This document shows, piece by piece, positions 4,002-11,807 of a DNA stretch of 24,849 nt. Below the pieces are notes generated by a model that worked only from the letters and a program-made list of their open reading frames with translations, did not search any database and had not been told where the DNA came from. Within the stretch, counting starts at the first letter, position 1. Each line of letters starts with the position of its first letter. The stretch is taken from positions 1-24,849 of the IMG/VR virus record IMGVR_UViG_3300049846_001111. The stretch is one strand, 5' to 3'. Made by a program: the position numbers and the translations under genes. This DNA comes from a virus.

Positions 4002-4063
4002 TAAAAGTGATTCTCCACCTTGTCCGAAAAAATTGCGCAAGTTTTATGGCTTGCGCTTTTTTG
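3974..4063 (+). ncRNA. Small regulatory RNA candidate with anti-Shine-Dalgarno loop
   Basis: This is a ~90-nt plus-strand transcript in a region where all genes are on the minus strand. Parts in order: a 9-bp 5' stem CGGACAGGG/CCTTGTCCG (3974-3982 with 4018-4026, one G-U); a 35-base, pyrimidine-rich open loop; a six-A linker; and a 7-bp terminator hairpin GCGCAAG/CTTGCGC with a T6 tail (4035-4062). The loop carries GTGATTCTCCA (4007-4017), complementary to the Shine-Dalgarno leaders of the genes starting at 1984, 2345 and 3886, and to that of 1392 with one G-U. TTTCGTTCA (3992-4000) pairs with the first codons of the 1392 gene. Predicted effect: block ribosome binding on early mRNAs. Elements are seen; transcription and function are inferred. 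A competing minus-strand ORF overlaps it. Confidence 0.55.
4035..4062 (+). terminator. Intrinsic terminator of the small RNA candidate
   Basis: A perfect 7-bp stem GCGCAAG/CTTGCGC with an 8-base loop is followed by six T. The opposite strand also has a T-run (AATTTTTT), so it may work in both directions. It would then stop any late-operon read-through before the two-TM gene. Confidence 0.8.
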
Positions 4064-4205
4064 ATTCCGGCGTACAATGCAAATCATAAGCCGTGTCTTC
4101 GTACATTATTTAGGTTTATTGCAAGGGATTATGTTCACCATCAACTTTTGGATTATTTTTTGTTAAGAATCTTCTGATTTTTTTCTCGCAAAACAAAAAC
4201 ACATT
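4064..4205. other. Non-coding spacer, no clear feature
   Basis: The stretch lies between two bidirectional-looking terminators. A weak plus-strand pair TTGCGC-N16-TACAAT overlaps the end of the small RNA terminator and could start a second plus transcript ending at 4232. A 20-codon minus ORF lacks a ribosome-binding site. I see nothing else I can support. Confidence 0.4.
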
Positions 4206-4237
4206 AAACCGACAACACGGAGTCGGTTTTTTGCTTT
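4206..4237. terminator. Bidirectional intrinsic terminator at the end of the late operon
   Basis: AAACCGAC (4206-4213) and GTCGGTTT (4222-4229) form an 8-bp stem with an 8-base loop. On the plus strand six T follow, then GCTTTT. On the minus strand TTAATGTGTTTTTG follows. It lies 10 bases past the stop of the last late gene (4247) and faces plus-strand transcription from the small RNA side. Confidence 0.75.
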
Positions 4238-4246
4238 TATAAGAGT

Positions 4247-4561
4247 TTATTCAAACATGTCTGGCGTCATTGTTTCCAAATCGCCGGTTTGTTGTGACAC
4301 GAACCAATCCATCGTGTTTTTGTCGACATATGGTAATGACAACATTGGATAATCCATATCAAATAACAAATCCATCAACTGACGCGATGCCGTTGCACAC
4401 AATTTATTTCGATTGTCATAAAATTCCGTGTGATTATATTGTTCATCGGTAAACACTCTTAAACGGGTATTGAAAAAATGTAACACCACCGTTTGTTCGT
4501 TATATTCGATTGTGACCATTGGCGATTCATATTCACCGTTTGATGGTTCAATGGTTTCCAT
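4247..4561 (-). CDS. Hypothetical protein (104 aa), last gene of the late operon
   Basis: This is a 104-residue acidic soluble protein with beta-rich character in its first half and a Met- and Asp-rich second half. No domain is recognised and there is no membrane segment. It follows the 96-aa gene with a two-base gap (TAA GAC ATG arrangement) and is followed by the bidirectional terminator. It is likely co-transcribed with the lysis genes; function unknown. Confidence 0.7.
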   Translation of the reverse strand: METIEPSNGEYESPMVTIEYNEQTVVLHFFNTRLRVFTDEQYNHTEFYDNRNKLCATASRQLMDLLFDMDYPMLSLPYVDKNTMDWFVSQQTGDLETMTPDMFE

Positions 4562-4564
4562 GTC

Positions 4565-4855
4565 TTAATCCTCGAAATAACGACCTGATTCATCCCACCT
4601 GTTTTGTATGCCACGTTCCGCCGGTGTCACGTGCAATTGACGTTGAACGTCTTGTTCCAAATCAAATTGCATTTGCCACGCGTATTTTTCTGGCTTTTGT
4701 ACCGCGTCGTCAATGCCACGATAACGTTCGGACATATATAATGGCGCATTTGGCGGAAAAAACGAAACAAACCGCTTTAAAACACGGGAAACGAACAATC
4801 CGGCACCAATAATGCGGTCGGTTGCGCTGAATTCATGTTCTGGTTGTTGTTCCAT
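4565..4855 (-). CDS. Hypothetical protein (96 aa) after the holin
   Basis: The 96-residue protein has a moderately hydrophobic N-terminal helix (residues ~12-34, including GAGLFVSRVLKRFVSFF), which could be amphipathic and membrane-associated, and a charged C-terminal half. No family is recognised. It lies 15 bases after the holin-like gene and two bases before the next start, so it belongs to the end of the late transcript. A lysis accessory role would be a guess from position. Confidence 0.7.
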   Translation of the reverse strand: MEQQPEHEFSATDRIIGAGLFVSRVLKRFVSFFPPNAPLYMSERYRGIDDAVQKPEKYAWQMQFDLEQDVQRQLHVTPAERGIQNRWDESGRYFED

Positions 4856-4870
4856 GATGTAACCAATGTA

Positions 4871-5083
4871 TTAATAATTGTTTACGGATTTGCGGAAAAA
4901 GTTTAATACAAATGATGCGACACCGGCACCGGATACAATCACCGGAACAATCCAGGGATAAAAATTATTTATCAACCGAATTGTGTCAGGTTGTGCGGCT
5001 AATGCAATCAAAAATCCGCAAAATGTTTGTAATGCAGTGATGATTGCGCGCCATGTGGCTGAATCTTTTTGTGGTAATCTCAT
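4871..5083 (-). CDS. Probable holin (two TM segments)
   Basis: The 70-residue protein has two hydrophobic helices (residues ~14-30 and ~42-61) joined by a short loop with charged ends, and a basic C-terminus (FFRKSVNNY). This matches small class II holins, which make the membrane holes that release or activate endolysins. The start has a clear Shine-Dalgarno (AAAGGAAATTAAAA before ATG). It follows the endolysin gene by 39 bases. There is no sequence-level match to a named holin family that I can state with certainty; size, topology and neighbours support the call. Confidence 0.75.
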   Translation of the reverse strand: MRLPQKDSATWRAIITALQTFCGFLIALAAQPDTIRLINNFYPWIVPVIVSGAGVASFVLNFFRKSVNNY

Positions 5084-5122
5084 TTTTAATTTCCTTTATT
5101 TATTAATTTTTAAATAATACTC

Positions 5123-6091
5123 TTAAATATTGATTTTGAAAAATGCCAATATTGCCTTGACCGCTTTGACCAACCAATTCACATTTTCTTCGACTGTTGG
5201 CGGTTTTGGCAAATCGCCTTGCGTTGGCGGTGGAACCGGTATTGTTGGCGGAACCGTTGGTTGCGTTGGCGGTGTTGGTGTAACGACAACCGGTGCCAAA
5301 TTCAAATCGGACATATTAACGCCGTTGGTGATGCCACGCGTTGCGGAATATTCGGTCATGCCATAATGCGCGTGTAACGTTACGTTGTCGGCAATTGTGT
5401 GAACAATAAATTCTTCGCCTTTGGTTAATTTTTTGACTGATTTAAATCCGGACCACGTTGACGTGTTGAAATTCCATAAATCGGTGTCTTTGTTGACAAT
5501 GTATTTGACCGGTGTTGGTAATTTTGAATAAACAATGTTTATAGATGGTGCCGATGCCGGCGGTACGGTTGGAACTGGTTTTGGTGGCGGTGCCGGTTGA
5601 TAACCACCGTTCGCCCATTTGTCGGCTTCGGCGCGGATGCGGTTAATGTCAATCGTGCCTGGACAATCGGTTGCAAACCATTTTTTGTGTGGATAAAAAC
5701 TTAATCGCCTATTATATCGTTGTTCCAATTGCCACGCCAACCATCCGGCGCGTTTATACCCCTCGTCACTTAATGTTGGTTGCAATTCGACGGAAATCGT
5801 TGTTGGATTGCCGGATTGCGAACACCACGCAACGTTGTCAGGTGATACCAATAAACTTATTTTGCGGTCGGATAATACATAATTAACTGATTTGACGCCG
5901 TTCGCTGCGCCGTTTGAAATATAATTGACGATATTGTCGTGGTTGTCGGCGCCCGTGCCATCACCCCACCAATGCCATGTAATACCCTCGCGGTCATATC
6001 GACCGTAATATGCCTGTGCTTCTTGTGGTGTGTGCCACCCGTTTTTGGAACATATTTTAATTTCGATTGCGTAATAATTTGATTGGTCCAT
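5123..6091 (-). CDS. Endolysin: N-acetylmuramoyl-L-alanine amidase with SH3-like domain
   Basis: The 322-residue modular lysin has a catalytic domain at residues ~1-160 of the Amidase_2/PGRP type. Predicted zinc ligands are His40 (ITWHWWG), His135 (FYPHKKW) and Cys143 (TDCPG), with Glu102 as candidate catalytic acid. It cuts the bond between MurNAc and the stem peptide. A Pro-rich linker (~168-195) leads to a beta-rich SH3-like wall-binding domain (~200-270, NKDTDLWNF to EYSATRG). A second Pro/Thr-rich linker follows, then a C-terminal amphipathic, basic and hydrophobic helix (~303-322). No signal peptide is present, so it needs a holin. It overlaps the upstream membrane-protein gene (TAATG) and precedes the holin. 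The C-terminal helix is unusual and could touch membranes. Confidence 0.88.
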   Translation of the reverse strand: MDQSNYYAIEIKICSKNGWHTPQEAQAYYGRYDREGITWHWWGDGTGADNHDNIVNYISNGAANGVKSVNYVLSDRKISLLVSPDNVAWCSQSGNPTTISVELQPTLSDEGYKRAGWLAWQLEQRYNRRLSFYPHKKWFATDCPGTIDINRIRAEADKWANGGYQPAPPPKPVPTVPPASAPSINIVYSKLPTPVKYIVNKDTDLWNFNTSTWSGFKSVKKLTKGEEFIVHTIADNVTLHAHYGMTEYSATRGITNGVNMSDLNLAPVVVTPTPPTQPTVPPTIPVPPPTQGDLPKPPTVEENVNWLVKAVKAILAFFKINI

Positions 6092-6552
6092 TAATCATCC
6101 TTTGCGTTTATTAATTGGAATTCATCCGATGTAAACCGATATGTTTCCGTTCGTATCGGGTTAATTTTGTAAGTAATAGTTGAAATAAATTTGTATGTGT
6201 CGGTCGGCAAATCGTGTGGCAATTCAATTGGTACTTCATAATCACGGCACCCGACCGGTTGGTTTGATTCAACCGATGGCAAAAAAACGACTTGTCGGTC
6301 TTGCAAATATCGTGTAACCGTTCCGGACACGGCAACGTTTTTGCACGCATGATATTGCAAAATCAACGCTTCGCCCTCATGGACCACTTTGTTTTTGACA
6401 TGCAAATGATTGTTTGGCACTTCAATAATTGGTTTCAACGGAAAAATTGACCAATATGCATATAACAAAACGAAACAAAATGCGGTTATTAATGTTGAAA
6501 CGGCAAATATGTGCCATGCCGTAATCATAAATTTGTGTCGTCGGTTTGTCAT
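6091..6552 (-). CDS. Membrane-anchored protein of the lysis cassette
   Basis: The 153-residue protein has a short basic cytoplasmic end, one TM segment (residues ~10-32) and an extracellular domain of ~120 residues rich in beta strands, with two cysteines (in YHACKN and VGCRDY) that could form a disulphide. No family is recognised. It is located between the XhlA-like gene and the endolysin, and its stop overlaps the endolysin start. Possible roles are a lysis regulator (antiholin-like, acting outside), or a surface receptor-masking or superinfection-exclusion protein. Membrane topology is visible from the sequence; function is not. Confidence 0.7.
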   Translation of the reverse strand: MTNRRHKFMITAWHIFAVSTLITAFCFVLLYAYWSIFPLKPIIEVPNNHLHVKNKVVHEGEALILQYHACKNVAVSGTVTRYLQDRQVVFLPSVESNQPVGCRDYEVPIELPHDLPTDTYKFISTITYKINPIRTETYRFTSDEFQLINAKDD

Positions 6553-6553
6553 A

Positions 6554-6793
6554 TTATTTAATAATTAATTTTAGAATTGCCGTTAATAACGCCCCTGCAA
6601 TTAATAGTATAACCCATTTTCCGTATGAATTCACTCGCGCCTGTTCGCGCGTAACCACCGTTATATCTTTTTTAATCAATTCCAATTCCAACGCAATGAT
6701 TGTTTTATCGGCTTTGTTATCTTTCAATTCTTTGACTTCATCAATGATGCTGTCAATACGATTTTGGATGGTATCGATTGTTGGTTTTGACAT
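6554..6793 (-). CDS. XhlA-like coiled-coil membrane protein
   Basis: The 79-residue protein has residues ~5-50 as a heptad-patterned, charged coiled coil. One TM helix (~58-77, KWVILLIAGALLTAILKL) and a short basic end follow. This matches the haemolysin XhlA class of phage proteins, which sit in the membrane and help holins in lysis cassettes of Gram-positive phages. It begins the lysis cassette just after the receptor-binding genes. Gap to the next gene is one base. Attachment to a partner through the coiled coil is inferred. Confidence 0.72.
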   Translation of the reverse strand: MSKPTIDTIQNRIDSIIDEVKELKDNKADKTIIALELELIKKDITVVTREQARVNSYGKWVILLIAGALLTAILKLIIK

Positions 6794-6811
6794 AATGTTT
6801 TTAGCTTATCA

Positions 6812-7513
6812 TCAATCGTGTCCCAAAACTACCACTTCTGACCCGATTGCAAAATCTCCCGTACCACTATTCGTGACGGTTATAGTATTAATTTGCGCGG
6901 ATGTGTTCACCCATTTTTGCGACACTTGTTGTGGGAATGGCGCAGTTCCTGCACCGGTGCCACATTGTTGACTTGTTAAAAATGCATGTTTTTCCCTTGA
7001 TGCAATATTGATTATGTCAATGGTGCCAAACACCACACCCCCCGATGCCGGTGAACCGTTATCCATGTCTAATATATTTGTGTTGACTATGTCTGTTGGC
7101 GTAGCAAAACTGTTGAAATATTTTTCGGCGTAATTGTTCCCCGAATCAGAATTGAATCGGTATTGTGAATTTAATGTTCCGCCTGTGGCGTAAAAATAAA
7201 AATGCACACGCAAGTATTGGCGTGCCGGTATCGATGATACGGTGATTGTATCGCCGGCAACCGATAGTGTTGTACGCGCAATCTCTTGATAAAAACGAGG
7301 ATAATCCAATTTTGCATCCGTCACCGCGTCATCAGCTATTTTGGCGGTTGATACTGCCGAATCTGCCAAACCCGACGTGCCGACCAATGCGTTGTTCGCC
7401 AATAAATCTGACAATACCACTTTTTTTGTGGTCATGGTCGACGTGTCCAACACAACAATATAATCAGTTCCGTCCGGTGCAGTTAAAATTGGTAAATTTG
7501 AAATCTTTGGCAT
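6812..7513 (-). CDS. Receptor-binding-like tail protein, paralogue 3 (233 aa)
   Basis: The N-terminal ~70 residues (KISNLP, then GTDYIVVLD and KKVVLSDL, then GTSGLAD and AVSTAKI) are shared with the next two upstream genes. The remainder is a different beta-rich domain of ~160 residues with a Gly/Ala-rich loop (GTGAGTAPFP). Common N-terminus plus varied C-terminus is the signature of tail fibre or receptor-binding proteins that dock by a conserved anchor. It is the last structural gene before lysis. The upstream stop lies one base before the ATG (TAACATG). Ligand unknown. Confidence 0.75.
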   Translation of the reverse strand: MPKISNLPILTAPDGTDYIVVLDTSTMTTKKVVLSDLLANNALVGTSGLADSAVSTAKIADDAVTDAKLDYPRFYQEIARTTLSVAGDTITVSSIPARQYLRVHFYFYATGGTLNSQYRFNSDSGNNYAEKYFNSFATPTDIVNTNILDMDNGSPASGGVVFGTIDIINIASREKHAFLTSQQCGTGAGTAPFPQQVSQKWVNTSAQINTITVTNSGTGDFAIGSEVVVLGHD

Positions 7514-7514
7514 G

Positions 7515-8144
7515 TTATGTCCTACTTACTAAAAATCCTTCAAATGTACTCGTGACAATGCTGTTGTTTATTGTTTTACCAGATTGCCCCGAATAATACA
7601 TCGGATAAACAATTTGACCGGCGGTGCATGAATCAACCATTATGCCATTTAGGGTAATGTTCCCAGTAGTGTTTGGAATTTCAGAACCACGCTTATATTC
7701 GGTTGTTCCGTCTTTTGAAAAACTAACCAAAAACGGCGATGCGGCTTGTGATAATAATTGCACCATCACAATGAATAAATAATAACCATTCACGGGTATC
7801 GTATAACCATATGTGCTTGTGTTGTAATTATTATTTGTGTCATACCGTTCGGTGTTGAATTGCAATTTTGTCCATGTGGTTGCAACCGTTGTTTGGCTCG
7901 AACCATTGTATGCCGAAAACTTATACGGGTTTGAATCAACAGACAATAACGACTTGTCAATGCCATCCAATTTTGCTGACGTAATTGCGTCATCGGCAAT
8001 GCCGGACGTTCCAATTAATGCCTGTGAAAATAAATTGGATAATAATACTTTTTTGGTTGCGCCCGTTTCCGCATCGTACACAACAATGTAATCAGTGTTT
8101 GTTGGTGCCGAATCGTTTGGTAAATTAGATATTTTGACACCCAT
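7515..8144 (-). CDS. Receptor-binding-like tail protein, paralogue 2, C1q/TNF-like head (209 aa)
   Basis: The N-terminal anchor (residues 1-64, KISNLP / NTDYIVVYD / SQALIGTSG) is homologous to its two neighbours. The C-terminal ~135 residues resemble a C1q/TNF-type jelly roll: FSAYNGSSQTT, then FNTERYDTNNNY, then GYTIPVNGYYLFIV. That order is typical of trimeric C1q-like domains used by phages to bind cell surfaces. Its start overlaps the upstream stop (TAATG). Trimerisation and receptor binding are inferred from the fold. Confidence 0.78.
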   Translation of the reverse strand: MGVKISNLPNDSAPTNTDYIVVYDAETGATKKVLLSNLFSQALIGTSGIADDAITSAKLDGIDKSLLSVDSNPYKFSAYNGSSQTTVATTWTKLQFNTERYDTNNNYNTSTYGYTIPVNGYYLFIVMVQLLSQAASPFLVSFSKDGTTEYKRGSEIPNTTGNITLNGIMVDSCTAGQIVYPMYYSGQSGKTINNSIVTSTFEGFLVSRT

Positions 8145-8728
8145 TATTTTTTTAACTCCACAACTGTTAGATTTGCTCTGTCATTTGTATCAGTTTGAAA
8201 TGTGTTAGCATTTACTTTTAATTGCGCTTTCACCGTGTATGTTCCGGCAACAATACCAGTCATCACATACATAATTGGTATATTAGTGTGATAACCGTTC
8301 GGATTCATAAAAAAATGAAACCCAGTTGAATTTGGCAAATCAGTGGAACCAATTAACAATTTATAATCCAACGAAGTGTTTATTGCATTTGTGTAACCAC
8401 TAAATGTTCCGGTAAATAGTAAATCACCACCAGTTGTTACCAATGTTCCCGTGCAATATGTAACGTCAACAAACGACGTGCTTGTAATTGATTGACTTCC
8501 GGCTGACAAATTGTTCCAAACTTGCGTTGCTTTTGTTACCGCGTTAGTCGCGATTTTTGCAGTTGAAACCGCTAAATCCGCCAATCCAGTTGAACCAATT
8601 AACGCTTGTGAAAACAAATCAGATATTTTGACGCGTTTCAATGTGTTTGTTTCAACATCCAATACCACCACATAATCTGTGCCGGTCGGCGTTGTGTCTG
8701 TTGGTAATTCGGAAACTTTTTTACTCAT
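8144..8728 (-). CDS. Receptor-binding-like tail protein, paralogue 1 (194 aa)
   Basis: Residues 1-66 (KVSELP / GTDYVVVLD / SQALIGSTG / AVSTAKIA) match the N-termini of the two downstream genes. The rest is a beta-sandwich of ~125 residues (QVWNNLSAGSQSITSTSF to the end) with alternating hydrophobic residues, distantly like the head of paralogue 2. It overlaps the tail hub gene (TAATG) and starts the receptor-binding trio. Likely displayed at the tail tip; binding target unknown. Confidence 0.75.
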   Translation of the reverse strand: MSKKVSELPTDTTPTGTDYVVVLDVETNTLKRVKISDLFSQALIGSTGLADLAVSTAKIATNAVTKATQVWNNLSAGSQSITSTSFVDVTYCTGTLVTTGGDLLFTGTFSGYTNAINTSLDYKLLIGSTDLPNSTGFHFFMNPNGYHTNIPIMYVMTGIVAGTYTVKAQLKVNANTFQTDTNDRANLTVVELKK

Positions 8729-11025
8729 TATGTTGGTACCGCCGGATTGTTTAATGTTTCCTGTTTTGCCAAGTCGCGTTCCAAATCATCGACTTGTTTT
8801 GATGCACGTTTTGGCAATACGCCTACGTCAAGTGTAACAGATTCAACGCCCCGATTAATACCGACGATTTGTAATAATAATTTATCCATGAACGTGCCAA
8901 ACCCTGCAAATTGTACGGTTTCACCTAATTGAAATGTGGATATATCATACACGGAATCGGACACGGTAATTTGTGATGTGTATTCTTCGGCATTGTGTAA
9001 ATCAATATAATTTTGAGATATTAACGTTGCGTTTGTGTCGGTAATAACTCGGTTGTCAGATAATTTTGCCAACCCGACACGGTTGTCCGCTAACGATGTT
9101 GCGTCAGTTGTTTTTGTAAATATGTTGACACTTGCAACCGGTCCGCCGGTGAAATATACCACGTTGGTCAAATGTTCTTTCGTCGCTTCCAATGACAATT
9201 CATCAATGTGCCGATTTTTAATAATGATATGGTCGGCGGTTGTTGCAACCGGCTGGCAATACAAAACATCGTCCGCCGGATTAACGTACCAATACCAGTT
9301 GTAAGGCAACAGGCTTGAAATTACGTTTACCGCTTCCAAAATCGTTTGTTGTTTAAACGTATATGTTACCAAATTGCCTGAATCGGTATATCCAGGTTCT
9401 GCGACGGCTGGCATTGGATTCGCATAACCCAAATTAAAATACATTGCCGGATATGCGGAATCGTAATCAATATTTGAACCGCTGTTATTTACTGTAACTA
9501 GCCCAAAATATAAATTTCCGACCATTGCCGCTGTAATTGGCAAATCACCATTTCCCATTCCATAAAACTTTAAATACCCAATTTGACCTTGTTGGAAAAA
9601 GAACCGCAAAAAATACTGTTGACCAGAGGTCAATGAAACGGTCGAATTAAATTTAAAAGATTTTACTTTTTTGGTCGTGTTTGTTATTGACACGGTTTGC
9701 GATGTTGCAACCAATGTTGAACCACCGCCGTTTGTATATGTTCCCAAACCACCCATAACTACCAATGAATCTAAATCAGGATTGCCACGCCAAATTTCCA
9801 CATACAAATTTTGTGAATTAGATGTCACGGACACGGCAAGTTGCACAATGTTAATATTTAAATTTGATGTCGGTGTAAATGATTGGCAATATGCCATTGA
9901 CCAATATGCGGTTGGCAATGTTGTGCCGGATTTGTTTTGTGTAACGATTGGCGTAATTGGATTCGTCGGCGTTGATATTTCACCACCGCGCGATTGGTAT
10001 TCTGATATTATATCAGTTAATATTGCGGTTGCGTCGGCATTTGTGTATGTTGCATTTGTTGAACCGCCATATTGCCAAATAATAAAATATAAATCTGAAC
10101 CGGAATAATTTGTAACCGCACTATACGATGTGCCGTAATACGAATATGTATAAACAGAACCATTTGCATAAGGGTTTGCGTTTGATGCAATAGCGTATGC
10201 CGAACCAGTGTCACTAGATGCGATAACAATATAATACGTCAACCCCGTTGCTAAATCTGTTGCAGCGTTGAACGCAACTTTAATTTCTTGTTGCGTAACC
10301 GCGCCGGAAACAGAATACGAACCTTGCGCAACCAGTGTGTCGCTACTTGGATTTGGCGAAGTACCTAACATTTGTTTTACTGATACAACAACAGAACAAG
10401 CCATTGTGGTCGTTACCATTACGGTAATCGCATCAACGGTTTTTGTTAATGGCATAGTAAATGTTTGCGCTGCAAAATCAAACCAACTGCCTTTATCAAC
10501 ATATTTGATTGAATAACCTGTGCCTGTTTGTGCCGTTTGTGAAATATATGCCGTGTCGCCCGATTCAACTAAATATTGTGACATGTCTTGACCATGTGAA
10601 ATAACCGTTATTTCAATATTGTCGTCGGCACCAAACGTTACTTTCCATTTGGCGATGTACCCCTGGAATACGGTGATGCCGTTCGGATGGTATGTTGAAT
10701 ATTCAACAACTTCAATGTCGTTGTCATTGCGGATTAGATTTTCTTCGTTGCCATCGCCAACAACATCCGGTACACGTTCGGTGGTGATTGGTTGATTATC
10801 TTCGGTTGTGATTGGATTTCCGGATTGGTCCAATATTTGTTCAACCGGTTGGTCGGCGGTGTCGGCGGTCGTTTCAATTTGAATGGTCATTTGTGAACCG
10901 GCGGTCCGGATTTGTTGTTGATAATTAAATTGCGAAACAACGTTTGTTAACATACCGAGATATGTTCCGTTCCGCGATACTTTATAAACGTATGTTTTTG
11001 GTACTATTACGCCGGTTGAAACCAT
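8728..11025 (-). CDS. Tail hub / tail-associated protein with two inserted beta-sandwich domains
   Basis: The 765-residue protein has N-terminal (~1-150) and C-terminal (~540-735) parts like the gp27/Tal tail-hub fold, the baseplate piece that caps the tail tube. Between them lie two jelly-roll-like domains (~160-315 and ~370-535). Both follow the pattern seen in phage carbohydrate-binding or choice-of-anchor modules: AQTFTMP or CQSFTPT, then VSVKQ or VEIWRG, then LTxGxxYY/F, then a D-x-Y/F ending. The second domain is similar in layout to the first, suggesting duplication. The C-terminus has a charged helix. It follows the Dit gene with a TAATG overlap. Hub identity rests on position and overall pattern; there is no lytic motif visible. 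Confidence 0.72.
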   Translation of the reverse strand: MVSTGVIVPKTYVYKVSRNGTYLGMLTNVVSQFNYQQQIRTAGSQMTIQIETTADTADQPVEQILDQSGNPITTEDNQPITTERVPDVVGDGNEENLIRNDNDIEVVEYSTYHPNGITVFQGYIAKWKVTFGADDNIEITVISHGQDMSQYLVESGDTAYISQTAQTGTGYSIKYVDKGSWFDFAAQTFTMPLTKTVDAITVMVTTTMACSVVVSVKQMLGTSPNPSSDTLVAQGSYSVSGAVTQQEIKVAFNAATDLATGLTYYIVIASSDTGSAYAIASNANPYANGSVYTYSYYGTSYSAVTNYSGSDLYFIIWQYGGSTNATYTNADATAILTDIISEYQSRGGEISTPTNPITPIVTQNKSGTTLPTAYWSMAYCQSFTPTSNLNINIVQLAVSVTSNSQNLYVEIWRGNPDLDSLVVMGGLGTYTNGGGSTLVATSQTVSITNTTKKVKSFKFNSTVSLTSGQQYFLRFFFQQGQIGYLKFYGMGNGDLPITAAMVGNLYFGLVTVNNSGSNIDYDSAYPAMYFNLGYANPMPAVAEPGYTDSGNLVTYTFKQQTILEAVNVISSLLPYNWYWYVNPADDVLYCQPVATTADHIIIKNRHIDELSLEATKEHLTNVVYFTGGPVASVNIFTKTTDATSLADNRVGLAKLSDNRVITDTNATLISQNYIDLHNAEEYTSQITVSDSVYDISTFQLGETVQFAGFGTFMDKLLLQIVGINRGVESVTLDVGVLPKRASKQVDDLERDLAKQETLNNPAVPT

Positions 11026-11807
11026 TATATGTACCTCTTAACATACGTCACAACATACGATACCGTTCGTGCGGTAAACGTATCATTGTAAGTCAAAACT
11101 CCCTCACCAACTGCAAATTCCGGTATTGCGCCCGTAAATGCAACTTCAACACCATTCACTTTGACTGATTGTGCGGATGCATCGATTACCAAAACATCCA
11201 ATGTTGTCCATACACGGTTAATTGTAATTGCCATACCCAAATTCGCGTTGCCAATTACAACGTCTTTTGCAGTCGCATCGTATACATAACTGAATGTGAC
11301 CGTGATGGTTGGTTGTTGCAACGGTGCCGAACCACCAAACGTCAATGCGTCTTGCCGGTTGCCACCAGTATATGTTCCAACCGTCAAATTGGTTGTCGTC
11401 ACATTGTCATACCCGAAATGGTCGGATGTTACAAATACCAAATCCATTGTTATATATGAACCGCCGGAATTAGAAATCACGGCATCAGTATATGTTGCAA
11501 CGTATTTTCGTGTCGTTCCTGCTTGACGGACCAATAAATCTTTTTCCAACCCTTGCAATATGGTCATTAATGAATCAATTGATTGTTCCAACAAATCACG
11601 TGTTTCGCGCGATATGTTTATTTTGATTTGCAATTCGCGTTCGGTATAAAATGCCGAATTAGTCTTTGATTTGTTTGTTCGTGCCAATAAATTACGTGAT
11701 AATTTTCGTTTTGCCGGCACGTATGGATTGGTCGCCAATATGGTCAACCCTGTGATTGACGTTAATTCGATGCCGTTATAACTTACTGTTGTTTGTGTTT
11801 GACTCAT
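11025..11807 (-). CDS. Distal tail protein (Dit-like)
   Basis: The 260-residue protein fits siphovirus Dit proteins. It has an N-terminal beta hub domain (YNGIELTSITGLTIL, then ELQIKINIS and a helix) and a C-terminal galectin-like beta domain (~140-255). Dit forms the hexameric ring connecting tail tube and hub. It sits between tape measure and hub, the standard position. The ATG overlaps the tape-measure stop (ATGA), and its stop overlaps the hub start (TAATG). Confidence 0.8.
   Translation of the reverse strand: MSQTQTTVSYNGIELTSITGLTILATNPYVPAKRKLSRNLLARTNKSKTNSAFYTERELQIKINISRETRDLLEQSIDSLMTILQGLEKDLLVRQAGTTRKYVATYTDAVISNSGGSYITMDLVFVTSDHFGYDNVTTTNLTVGTYTGGNRQDALTFGGSAPLQQPTITVTFSYVYDATAKDVVIGNANLGMAITINRVWTTLDVLVIDASAQSVKVNGVEVAFTGAIPEFAVGEGVLTYNDTFTARTVSYVVTYVKRYI

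Noticed and set aside
4044-4106. 20-codon minus-strand ORF (MYEDTAYDLH...)
   Set aside because: No Shine-Dalgarno, and it runs through the terminator hairpin at 4035-4056.
5688-5696. TGTGGATAA, a perfect DnaA box in reverse orientation (another at 14391-14399)
   Set aside because: Both are isolated and inside well-supported coding sequence, so chance is likely; they were not counted toward the origin.
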